Shown piece by piece: positions 39,701 through 50,251 of a stretch of DNA of 64,000 nt. Source of the DNA: Anthoceros angustus (Eukaryota; Streptophyta; Anthocerotopsida; Anthocerotales; Anthocerotaceae). The notes beneath the pieces were generated by a model, which had not been told where the DNA came from, did not search any database, and was given only the letters and a program-made list of their open reading frames with translations. How positions within the stretch are numbered: position 1 is the stretch's first letter; every line of letters begins with the position of its first letter. Position numbers and translations under genes: made by a program. The stretch lies in NCBI GenBank assembly GCA_010909165.1, contig MU008201.1:124001-188000 (forward strand), given 5' to 3'.

Positions 39701-39900
39701 GGACAAGGCTTTGCCCAAGGTCGACTTGGGAGATGGAGAAGGCGGCGAGTTGTCTTCGTGTCCGCTCGACCTCACGCAGTGGAGCTACGGTGCCCCGCAT
39801 GCCGGTGGGGGCGGCATACAGCGGGCGCGTTCGCGAAGCAGTGTGTGACCATTGTTGATGCGAGGCTCTATTCGACAAGCCCGCGGCCGGCCGCTTTGTG
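35040..39900 (+). repeat. Local direct duplications, block F (five copies)
   Basis: The phrase GGGTGGGCGGATCATCTACG marks five copies near 35,228, 36,940, 37,543, 38,139 and 39,497. The segments 36,895-37,310 and 38,095-38,510 appear identical by eye, and 37,310-37,500 is essentially identical to 37,900-38,095. Other copies are clearly diverged. Perfect runs ending abruptly point to recent copying or conversion on top of older repeats, or to misassembly. Confidence 0.9.
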
Positions 39901-40800
39901 GTCCGTCGCCGGTTGCGTCGCACACACAAGTCCGGTGTATCGGCGACATTCTGTCCAATTCCCGGACACAGGCGTAGTCTTGGCAGTGATGCAAATGCTG
40001 TACATCCGGGACGTGAGCAGCAATTTACACCTCTGCATGCGGAGAGAGCGGCGGGCGCCGCCGGAGGTACGATTGGGTGCGGAGGAGGAAGAAGTGGATG
40101 TCACCGGATGGGATGGAGAGCGGGCGGGCGGTGGTCGTGGTCGCGCTCGGAGGAGAGTTCAACAACGCCGTCCGCATCCCCGACCTTGGAGGCACCCGCG
40201 CATCCCACCTCGACCTCGGGACATGTGGGAGGAGGCACAATTTCCTCTCCCTAGGCCAGCAGCGGCGGCCAGGCCAGCGCTGGTAGCTCCGCCGCGAGGC
40301 GGGCGCAGAAGTCCCCGGGCGGCGCGTGCCGCGCACGCCGTTCATGGAAGCGCCTCGCGGGGAGCGGAAGAGGCTCGCTAACGGCATGGCAACGGACCTT
40401 TTAGTTGTGGAAGAGCTCGGCACACACCACCGCAGGTGGGAAGGGAAGGCGCGTCGGCGGTGAATCCGGCGAGCCGCCCAGAGGAGGTTCTTTTCTTCAA
40501 ATTTTGGGTCACGGAGAAGGCGAATGGCGATCGAAACCGATGCGCGGCTGCTCTTGCAAGGCTGCAACATCTTGTGGAGGCAGTAGCACGAACTTGAAGG
40601 GCTCGCATCCGAGATGGTGCAAGGCATGGACGGCCGGAAATGTTCGACACCGCCACCATCCGTGGGTTCTTCGCCGCAGGCGTCTCCCCGGGCTGGTCCG
40701 CCTTCTCGGATATGGACGACCGGACCTTCGATCCATGACGGAAGAGTTGCGAACGCGAATAGCACCAACTTGAGGTTCGCGATGGATGAGGAGGAGATGC
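38540..40800 (+). repeat. Local direct duplication, block G (about 1.36-kb period)
   Basis: 38,540-39,430 recurs at 39,890-40,800. Anchors are CATCCGGGACGTGA, TCGGAGGAGAGTTCAACAAC, GGGACATGTGGGAGGAGGCA, CTCGCTAACGGCATGGCAAC, CTTTTCTTCAAATTTTGGGT and GGTGCAAGGCATGGACGGCC. The second copy lacks several short units present in the first. No conserved protein is seen. Confidence 0.88.
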
Positions 40801-40859
40801 TCGGCGCACCGCAGCCACCGCATGGGTCGCTTCAGGCGAGAGGCGGAGGCGGAGGAGGA

Positions 40860-42350
40860 GACGGCGCGAGCGCGCTTATGGCATTCCGCGCGCGCAGGAG
40901 CGACGATGCCGCACATGCCGCGATGCTGGTTTGCGTGACCGAAGGCTCAGATGCCGTCCGAACGAGCAGGAGCGGCGATTCGAGGACATCCTAACCCTCC
41001 GGTGAGCGACCGATGCCATTATTTGCACCGTGGTGCCTCGATGGGGTTCGAACGCCACGATTGGTGATTGCGGGTTGAGGCGGGCATGGAGTGCCAACAA
41101 CTGCTCGACAATTTCGGGCCGGGAGGGGGGACCTTTCCCACCGCTTAGAGTGCGATCGCACTGCACGGGACATGGTGATGTAGTCCACGAGGTTGGAACA
41201 GGACGCAGCGGCCTACGACGGTGCATCGAGGCCGGAAGCTGAGTCGCCATTTGTGGACGGCGTGTTCGAACGCAACGCGTCGCGGTGCTACATTACCACA
41301 TCGCCATGGAGTGCATCCGACCCCGCAGCATGGTAAGATATTTATGAATTGATGCAAAATGTGCGGTGCGGCGACGGCGATGCCTCCTTGTGCCATGTTC
41401 TTCGCCACCGCTCTACATGCCGGGCAAATGGCATTGAGGTGAGTCGTCCCATGACATTTGCCACACTCACGCACTAGGGAGCCAAAAGGATGGCGTGCAC
41501 AAGGAGTGGAAGGATGCGCATGAGAGGACGTTGAAGAGGGCTTTTAAGACGGATATGTTGACAACCCACCCACCATGGCCATCCTCCAAGAATCAAACGC
41601 TGGGCTGGGAAGAGAGGAAAGGACGGCAGACGCGGCGCTTATGGCATTCCGCGCGAGGGAGCGCGACGATGCCGCACATGCGCGATGCGGCTATGACCGA
41701 GAAGGCTCAGATGCCGTCCGAACGGAGGTGAGCGCGATTCGAGGACCTCCTAACCCTCCGTGTGAGCGTGCCCATGCCATTATTTGCCGGTGCCTCGATG
41801 GGGTTCGAACGACGCGATTGGTGATTGCAGTTGAGGGCATGGAGTGCCAACAACTGCTCGACAATTTCGCTACCGGCCGGGAGGGGGGACCTTTCCCACC
41901 GCTTAGAGTGCGATCGCACTGCACGGGACATCGGTGATGTAGTCCACGAGGTTGGAACGTTGGACGCAGCGGCCTACGCATCACCGAGGCCTCGAAGTAC
42001 TGAGTCGCCATTTGTGGACGGCGTGTTCGAACGCAACGCTGTCCGGTACATTACCACATCACCCATGGAGTGCATCCGACCCCTACGAACATGGTAAGAT
42101 ATTTGGTGTCCAATTGATGCAAAATGTGCAAAAGCCGACGATGCCTCCTCAGGCAGCATGTTCTTCGCCACCACACCGGCAAATGGCATTGAGGTGAGTC
42201 GCCCCATGACATTTGCCACACTCACAAGACGCACTAGGGAGCCAAAAGGATGGCGTGCACAAGGAGTGGAAGGATGCGCACAGAGGACGTTGAAGAGGGC
42301 TTTTAAGACGGATATGTTGACAACCCACCCACCATGGCCATCCTCCAAGA
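40860..42350 (+). repeat. Local direct duplication, block H (about 745-bp period)
   Basis: Copies run from about 40,860 and 41,610. Anchors are CTTATGGCATTCCGCGCG, CTCAGATGCCGTCCGAACG, GGAGTGCCAACAACTGCTCG, TTTCCCACCGCTTAGAGTGC, GAGGTTGGAAC, GTGTTCGAACGCAACGC and GGCGTGCACAAGGAGTGGAA. On the minus strand both copies keep CGKCHG(T/A)THLNAIC, a possible zinc-binding knuckle, but the frames around it differ. Confidence 0.88.
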
Positions 42351-43250
42351 ATCAAACGGGGCTCGGGGCGAAGAGGAGGCAGTCGCGATTTCATCGGCCG
42401 CTGGTCCGGCGGCGATGCTCCCGGATTTTTCAAGCATGTGGCCGACCAAGCCCTCGTGATGTCCCGGGCGGCAGTGGCGCGCGATTCAAGAAGGTGCAGG
42501 ACCAGCTTTTATTCACCGAGTGCCCGTGTTGGGTGGGTGGGAGAGGGTTCCGCATGTGGTGCACACTGGACAAGAGGGCCATGTTGGAGTGTCTAGGGAG
42601 TGCACGCTTGAGAGTGTCACGTTCTTCACGCCACGCATGGATGCAGGCGACGCTGCTCCCGAGCGGAGTGAGATTCGAGGCGCTTGCCGCAGCTTTAGAG
42701 AAATGTTCGTGAAATCGCCGAGAGATGTCATTCGCGAGCGCTACTGCTCACCTTCATCACCGACGAGTTTACTTCGGGCAAGGCCAATGGTGGTCGAGCA
42801 AGTTCCTCCGGCGCATTTGGGCACCGCCAGCGAGGACGTGCTCGCACTCATCCTCCCGCGCCTCCAAGCTCGTGATGGCCACGCGCTGTGGCCATCCGCA
42901 TGAACTCCGTGTATGGGAACGCTTGAAAGGCCGGCCGAGTCGGACTGCTTCATTAGACCGCAAGTGGTTTTCGGTTGTGTTTGTCTGGCCCCGCACAAGA
43001 GGGCACTAATGTGAAGAGACTTTGAGCTGTCCGCACTCACTTCTTGGTTTGCGATGGCGGACACGAAAATGGCGCACCCATGTGGAACAGACGGCCGCCT
43101 CGACGTGAATTGCTTTCCGTCACCAATTGAGAATGGATGTAAACAAGGGCGGAATAATACGGAAACCGTAGGGTTGGCGGTGGCATTTGCGGGCGGTCGA
43201 ATGGCGGAACTAAGTGCAGGTTCCAAGCTGCGGCTCGCCCGACAATCACA
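42351..43250. other. Element interior, single-copy, no supported gene
   Basis: GC-rich sequence directly upstream of the RPA-like domain. Plus-strand open frames exist at 42,520-42,903 and 43,054-43,572, in frames other than the RPA-like one. None shows a family motif, so I cannot say whether other RPA1 domains once lay here. Confidence 0.45.
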
Positions 43251-43946
43251 ATGGGAAATGGAAAGAGGTGCAGCGGAGGTTTTGGAGGCGGAAGGTCTTC
43301 CATGGAGCGTGCACCGCACGCATGGCGATCGCGAGGGTGGTGCAGGCACGAGGTTGTTGTCATTGCGACAATCCGAAGGGTGGACAGCTCAAAGTTTTTG
43401 CTGTACATCGGATGCGAGAGCTGCGGCACAGCGCTGGAAGATGACAACTGCAGGAAGTGTGCGACGTGGAAGTGCGGTCGGCTGCGGTTCCGAGTGCGGG
43501 TGCTCCTCGCTGATGAGACAGGCGAGGTATGGGCCACTGCATTCCAGGCTGCCGGTGAGGTGCTGGGCATGACGCCGGAGGAGTTTGGACTGCGTGTGGA
43601 AGACGGGGATGCAGTGCTGCGGGATGCGGAGGGAAGGCAGTTTTGGTGCATCATCAGGATGGGTGAGCCCACTCGCACGCCGCACACCATCCGTGCTAGG
43701 CGGCCTTATGCGGTGGGAGGAAGCTCCTTCGAATGTGCAGGTGGAGGGGCGGGCAGTGCGATCGGACTGGGAGGCGAGAGGCGCAGGGAATGGCCTCCAA
43801 AGGGAGGTGCATTTTTGATTGCGGCACTGGCCGCAATCACCGGAGGCATAGCGGTGAACTTGCCTGGGGTGGCGATGGCGACAGTGCTGCTCATAATAGC
43901 AATGGCCGCGATCGCGAGTGGAAGAGTGGTTGTGGAATGGCGGTAG
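43251..43946 (+). CDS. RPA1 C-terminal-like OB-fold protein fragment
   Basis: Resembles the C-terminal single-stranded-DNA-binding domain of replication protein A large subunit. In the 231-residue frame, VIATIRRVDS (about residues 37-46) matches the start of that domain. Cys55, Cys58, Cys67 and Cys70 form the inserted zinc ribbon, then RFRVRVLLADETGEVWATAF and AAGEVLGMTPEEF match the family's DETGxxWVTAFxEAGExxxG core. The domain ends near residue 150. The remaining 80 residues are Gly-rich and hydrophobic and look like read-through. No DBD-A or DBD-B precedes it. RPA-like proteins occur in plant Helitrons and as host genes. Here it may be element cargo, a captured fragment or a pseudogene. 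The start at 43251 is nominal. Confidence 0.7.
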   Translation: MGNGKRCSGGFGGGRSSMERAPHAWRSRGWCRHEVVVIATIRRVDSSKFLLYIGCESCGTALEDDNCRKCATWKCGRLRFRVRVLLADETGEVWATAFQAAGEVLGMTPEEFGLRVEDGDAVLRDAEGRQFWCIIRMGEPTRTPHTIRARRPYAVGGSSFECAGGGAGSAIGLGGERRREWPPKGGAFLIAALAAITGGIAVNLPGVAMATVLLIIAMAAIASGRVVVEWR

Positions 43947-44779
43947 GAAGGGCTACCGCCGCAGGAATTGTAATCGGTCCAAAGCCTACGACGAATTTGC
44001 TCACCGTAGTGGTCGGGGTCCAAAGCACAACGACGGTGTTTCGTTTTCATGTCAAAACTAGTCCTGCCTATGGCCCAATGACGAAAACAACATCGAGCCA
44101 TTCGCCTTAGGCCGAGGACTAGTTCATGACATGATATTCCGTTGACGCCCAAAGGCCAAGGACTAAAATGTAATCTGGATTGACGAATGGTCCAATGTAA
44201 GGTCCGATTCATGTGTAGGAAGAAAATCCATTTCCCAACTACACGGTACTTGCCTATCCCGCCTATATATATACGAAGACAAGGCCTTCCCTTGGACCAT
44301 CCCGACCGTCATGAAAGGGAAAATACTCATTGGCCTTTGGAGCTTTCACATTGGCAATGAAGGGAACAAAACTCCTTGGCCTTTGCACCAATATGTCAAT
44401 CAATGAATGGAAGGAAGACCTTGGCCTTTGGACCAAACCGAGAATCACCAAATGAAACGAAGTACCTATGCATTATTGCGACCGCTTAGTGAGCATTGCA
44501 TAGGTGCGCCCATTCGACAAGACAACCCGACGCTCCCACTAGACAATGCGGTTCCCAAAGGTGAGAAGAGGGGAAAAAGAGAAAAAGAAGGGACGAAGTA
44601 TGGCTGCCTATCCTTTATGACAAACATGTACAATCGAAGAATCATAGGTTGGGTAGCCCACATATATAGGCAAAAACCACCGGGGACTCTCGATGAAGCA
44701 CCACCGCAGACCTGATGGTAGGCACTACAGATCTATTTAGAGTCCTACTTCTCCTTGGCCTTTGAACAAATGATATTTA
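43947..44779. other. Element interior with repeated 12-bp motif
   Basis: AT-richer sequence with the motif CCTTGGCCTTTG or its reverse complement at several spots, for example near 44,145, 44,334, 44,380 and 44,422. It recurs through the right AT-rich array and, in related form, in the left array. No gene is supported. Confidence 0.6.
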
Positions 44780-47230
44780 TGCAGTTAACAACCTACTAGC
44801 CCTTTTCCTTGGTTTATGATTTTCAGGTATTTTCTATATAGGTGCGGTGACCTATATATGTGTCGTAGTACTGTGCCTTACAAACATCGCGATGCACATA
44901 GGTTGATTGTGCCATGACACAGCATCTAGGTAGACATGTTCACATACACCACATGACGTGGTCCAAAGGCCAAGGGGCCAAGGACGTTTCTTCCTATATA
45001 TAGGCGTAGGGCGGATAGGCAAGTAGCGTGTAGTTGGTAGTGCATGGTTGGGTAGCCCACATATATAGGCAAAAACCGAACTGTTGATGGAGTGCCACCT
45101 CACACCGATGGTAGGCTTAGGTATATTTGTAATCCCACTTGTCCTTGGCCTTCGAACAATTGATATTCATGCAATCAAGAACGACCGCCTTTTCCTTGGG
45201 TTATGGTGTTTACGTAGTTTGAATATAGATCGACCTATATATGTGTCATAGTACCGCCGAACATGCATCACGATGCACATAGATGGAAAAGGTGCCCATG
45301 ACAGAGCATCTAGGTATACATGTTCACATACTTCACATGTCAACCATCCATCCCGCATGCATGCATACCATGTGCTTTCCATGTGCACATTTTCCTTGGG
45401 TTTTGATTTTTAGGTCTTTTCTATATAGATTCGCTGACGATGTATGTGCCGAGTACCGCCGAACATATATCACGATGCACATGCACATGGTATGTATGCA
45501 TGATGCCCGGTTGACATGTGATGCATGTGACCATGTCTACGTAGATGCCGTGGTCGGGCACCTTTTCCTTGGGTTTTGATTTTTATGTCTTCTATATACG
45601 CACGTGACCTTTATATGTGGCATGGTACCCTTCCCATGCATGCACGGTGCACATACATGGATTGTGCCATGGCACAAAGATCTAGGTACAAATGTTCATG
45701 CATCACATGACAACCAGCCATCATGCATACATACCATGTGGATGCCATCCATAGGCAATGCACATGTGACATTGGTCCAAATGCGAAGGACTTTTCTTCC
45801 TATTTATAGGCGGGCAAGGCGGGGAAAGGCACCGTAGATGCCATGGATAGATGGCAGAACACATCGGAAAAGGCCGGAAGTGGTAGGTTGACTAGCGGTC
45901 AACGATCGTCCGGACTCAAGCAAGCGAAGTTAGAAGGTTGGAACCGCACAATCGAAGAATCATAGGTTGGGTAGCCCATATATAGGCAAAACCACCGGGA
46001 CTCTCGATGAAGCACCACCACTGATGGTAGGGACTACGGATCTATTTAGAGTCCTACTTCTCCTTGGCCTTTGAACAAATGATATTTATGCGTTAACAAC
46101 CTACTAGCCCTTTTCCTTGGTTTATGATTTTCAGGTATTTTCTATATAGGTGCGGTGACCTATATGTGTGTAGTAATCTTGTGCCTTACAAACATCGCGA
46201 TGCACATAGGTTGATTGTGCCATGACACACAACATCTAGGTAGACATGTTCACATACACCACATGACGTGGTCCAAAGGCCAAGGCCAAGGACGTTTCTT
46301 CCTATATATAGGCGGTAGGCGGGGATAGGCAAGTAGCGTGTAGTTGGTAGTCCATGGTTGGGTAGCCCACATATATAGGCAAAAACCGGAACTGTTGATG
46401 GAGTGCCACCTCACACGATGGTAGGCGATTAGGTATATTTGTAATCCCACTTGTCCTTGGCCTTGAACAATTGATATTCATGCAATCAAGAACGACCGCC
46501 TTTTCCTTGGGTTATGGTGTTTACGTAGTTTGAATATAGATGCGACCTATATATGTGTCATAGTACCACCGCGAACATGCATCACGATGCACATAGATGG
46601 AAAAGGTGCCCATGACAGAGCATCTAGGTATACATGTTCACATACTTCACATGTCAACCATCCATCCCGCATGCATGCATACCATGTGCTTTCCATGTGC
46701 ACATTTTCCTTGGGTTTTGATTTTTAGGTCTTTTCTATATAGATTCGTTGGCGTATGTATGTGTATCTGGTCGAACATATATCACGATGCACATGCACAT
46801 GGTATGTATGCATGATGCCCGGTTGACAGTGATGCATGTGACCATGTCTACGTAGATCTGTCGTGGGCACCTTTTCCTTGGGTTTTGATTTTTATGTCTT
46901 CTCTATATCGCACGTGACCTTTATATGTGGCATGGTACCCTTCCCGACATGCATGCATCGGTGCACATACATGGATTGTGCCATGGCACGCATACAAATG
47001 TTCGATGCATCACATGCCATCATGCATACATACCATGTGGATGCCATCCATAGGCAATGCACATGTGACATTGGTCCAAAGGACTTTTCTTCCTATTTAT
47101 AGGCGGTAGGCGGGGAAAGGCAAGTGTAGATGCCATGGATAGATGGCGTGAACACATCGGAAAAGGCCGGAAGTGGTAGGTTGACTAGCGGTCAACGATC
47201 GTCCGGACTCAAGCAAGCAGCAGTTAGAAG
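44780..47230 (-). repeat. Inner AT-rich array, right arm, itself duplicated
   Basis: On the minus strand this carries the same subrepeat as 31.46-32.76 kb, including GGTACTATGACACATATATA-like, CACCATAACCCAAGGAAAAG and GAACATGTATACCTAGATG. The array occurs as two direct copies with a period of about 1.3 kb, 44,640-45,950 and 45,965-47,230. In the second copy CACATATATAGG becomes CATATATAGG, AAAAACC becomes AAAACC and CCGGGGACT becomes CCGGGACT. Confidence 0.9.
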
Positions 47231-50224
47231 GTTGGAGCTACTGCAAGCTGAAGCGGCGGTGGCAACATGCAGCGAATCGCCGTGGTGTTGGAAATCGAAT
47301 AGCCGCAGAATGCAGCTTACGCGAAGCGCCAAACAGCCGCTACCGGTGGCAACGGTGATGCATTGGGGTGCCAAATGCCACCGAAAGCATAACAGAGCGC
47401 TTTCTAGCGCAAGTTGGGGCAGCACCAAGAACTCCAAGTGCCACTTTTCAAAGTGGAAGCTCACGAGCATAGGCGTTTTGCGATATGGGCGGCGGCGAGG
47501 TGGAAGACATGGAGCTCGACACACCATGTGCGGCCGGAGGGAGGGAGGCGACCGGAAGGCATGGCGGCCGGGGCATGGAGCGCACCGACGCCGTATGTGG
47601 CGACTGAGGAAATGGCCGATGCGGGCGGCGCATCGCCCGCCCGGCCAGCCGGGCCAGCAAAGCGAGGCGGTGGCGGCGGCCGAGGCAGCAGCCGCCCGAG
47701 GGGCCGCGCAGTAATGCTTGAAGATGAGGCACGACGAGCATGCAGCAGTGAGGGTGGCTCGCCGCATGCGGCCGCGATAGCGGTGCATCCCGATGCCGCT
47801 TTGGTGGAGCCCTCCGCAGCCTGTGCCACCTTGGGGCGCCCCAACAAGCGGCTGCGATGGAGGGTGGCTCGCCGCATGCGCCCGCCAATGGCCGCAGCGG
47901 ATGGGTCGCCGTTTGCCCGCCCAAACCCGGAGGGCAGAGGGGCGAGATGCATGCGAAGTCCCGACCGCAGATGAGGGGTTTTGAAGGCAAGACACCGAGG
48001 GTCGCAGCAGCAGCCGGGTTACCGCATGCAGCCGGCAGGGCCGCAGTGAGGATGACGGCCGGCTGCGGCAGCCGACGCCGCCGTAGGGAAGGGGTGATCG
48101 GCCGACCGCAGCCCCAATGGCCGCAGTGAGGGTGGCTCGCCGCATGCGCCCGCCAATGGTCAGCAGTGGGGATGGCTCGGCCGCATGCGCCCGCCAATGG
48201 TCAGCAGCCTTCGAGCCGTCAGCCGACATTCGCCTTTGCAGCCCACCAACGGCCGCAGGCGAAGCCCAAGGATCGAACCCATGTGGTTGCCCAAGGCGGA
48301 GGTGCAAACACGAGGCGCATGCGACGGAGGACCGCATCCCTTGCGCCTCCTTCTCGTGACGTGCCCGTGGGGGAGGAGGTGGGGCGGAGGCGTGGCGAGG
48401 ATGGTGGGGCAAGCGGCCCGTGCCGGGAAGGAGCCTGCGGGGGCGCCCGGTGAGAGTGGAGGAGAACGAAACCGAGGAGGGAGAGGAGGCGCGAGGCGAA
48501 GGAGACGTGGACGGGTTGCGAACGGCGAGGGAGCGCCACCGGACAACAATCGGAAGACTCATGGTAAGTGAAGACGCACAATCCGCCGTCGCAATGTGTT
48601 TGACAATGCTGGTGGGTTCGATTGTCATTGTCATGCCTCGTAATGCCGGTTGCAAGTGGTGAACTTTGCCATGCCCGGTACTCATATGTCCGCGAGGTTT
48701 GCGGTGTGGACGGAGTGGACGAGACCAGCCCTGCTGTGGTCATCTACGACGAAACGGAACTTCGCTCGCATCCGCTATACGGACGTGGAGCGCCGCCAAG
48801 ATCGAATCTGAGACCCGGCGCGGCGAGCGGAGGAGGAGGCGAGAAGAGCTGGCCGAGCTCATCGTTGAGCCCGGGCGTGGGCACCCGGAAGAGGAAGAGG
48901 GTGGGGGGGCATCAGGCCGGGCGGGCGCCAGGCGAAGGCCAAGATGCAAGGCGAGTGCCGGAGGGGCGAACTGCCGCCGAGAGGCGTGAATGGGGCCAGC
49001 ACTGGGAGGGGCCACCGCCAAGGCCGCAATGGGGCATCCACCCAATGGAGCTCCGAGTATGGTAGCAACAAGTCCAATGTTGCAATCGACGCCGCCATGA
49101 CGGGCGCCATCCTCCTTCTTGAAGTGGTGGAGAAGGTGCGCAACCCGAGGGTCCACCGCACCGACATGGAGGGAGTGATGGACAGACTCGATCGCCGACA
49201 ACGCAGCCTGGAATGATCGCGGCCGCTCATGGAATACATGAACGCAAAGAATGGCCGCATCCTCCATGCCATCGGGCCAATGTGCAAGTGCGTTGCTGGT
49301 GGTGCAGCCTCTCCGCAATCGCCCCCGCCACGCCTTCCGCTCGGTCCCCTTCCCATTGGTGCCGGGATGAACCCGCCTCCCCAACCTCACAGGAGCCGGT
49401 GCACTGCCCGCCATGGCACCGGTGCACCTCCCATGTCCCAAGGGACATTCGCCCCTCCACAAGAAAAGACAGGGGCGAACGGAAGTCCAGAGGAGGAGCC
49501 AAGTTCCGAGCACAAGAGGATGGAGGGCTCGCTCGAGGCTCTTCCGCGATCGATCGTGGGCGAGGGAGGTGTTTTTTGTTAGAGCGCCCCACCATGAGGT
49601 GTGAGCGCACTATGTTCGGATGTTTTTGGTTGAACGGCGATGCGCTTCCGGTGTGTCCGTAGGACCGGAAGTGGATTTGTAGGACGCAGTGACATTGCCT
49701 GCTTTGATGAGGTTGAGGAGGGGATAGTGTGAAGCATGTTCGAGACCGTAATGCTCGCATTGCAATCGTTTCCTTCGGCAATGTGTTCGGTTTGAAAGGT
49801 GAAGTTACGATCATCTTCTCGTCCGTCGCCCCATACATCCAACTGCAAGCACAACACAAGCATGTTAGTAGGCAAGCACACCGAACGTAGGGATCGCTCC
49901 CACATCCCGCCCTTCCCGCATATATAGTGAAAGCGATGTAAGCGGAGGATTTGCGGCTGCGAACGCGGCCATACCGCGAACAAAAGTTCCTCGTGTGTAT
50001 GTGTTGCCCGCCATGTTTGTGTGTAGACCCGATGAAAACCCTAACACCGCCATCAAAAACATGTATGACACCAACACCGTGCCGAGGAACGTGATAGAAT
50101 GTTTTTCCCCGACGAACCCCGTGGAAGTGCACGTATTATACGTGTATTATACGTGAGTATCGAAAAGATTCCGTGGCATATCCTCGTAGCGTACACCGAA
50201 AAGAAAGAAAGTCACACACAGACT
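47231..50224. other. Element interior, right GC-rich part
   Basis: Mostly single-copy GC-rich sequence. A short unit with GTGAGGGTGGCTCGCCGCAT recurs near 47,747 and 48,126, with a variant near 47,860. The longest open frame (minus, 47,192-48,685, 497 codons) is Pro/Arg/Ser/Ala-rich and lacks any motif, so I treat it as chance in GC-rich DNA. 49,640-50,150 is AT-richer. Confidence 0.5.
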
Positions 50225-50251
50225 CCCGTGTGACGAGATCGGTATTCCATA
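50225..50251 (-). repeat. Right terminal inverted repeat, 27 bp
   Basis: Exact reverse complement of 18,555-18,581. On the plus strand it starts CCCGTGTGACGAG and ends GTATTCCATA at the element's outer edge. Confidence 0.9.

Larger units (their letters stand above)
18555..50251. mobile_element. 31.7-kb terminal-inverted-repeat element of unknown class
   Basis: This 31,697-bp block has perfect 27-bp inverted termini (outer end TATGGAATACCG, inner end CACACGGG) and 6-bp direct flanks CTGCGA. Interior sequence is mostly GC- and CpG-rich, with two AT-rich arrays in opposite orientation. Nearly all of it is made of two to five local direct copies. The only recognisable coding domain is an RPA1-like OB fold at 43.3-43.9 kb. 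A 6-bp duplication and a size of 15-40 kb fit Polinton/Maverick-type elements, but their termini are usually much longer and I found no polymerase B, integrase, packaging ATPase or capsid. A non-autonomous element or a capture-type DNA transposon is equally possible. Confidence 0.8.

Noticed and set aside
47192-48685. 497-codon minus-strand open frame as a gene
   Set aside because: Composition is Pro/Arg/Ser/Ala low complexity, expected from a GC-rich strand without stops, and overlapping long frames exist on the other strand. No motif was found.
18555-50251. Identification as an endogenous giant virus or Polinton
   Set aside because: Size and 6-bp duplication fit, but no polymerase B, integrase, packaging ATPase, capsid or late transcription factor motif could be read on either strand, and the terminal repeats are short. 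Kept only as one hypothesis.
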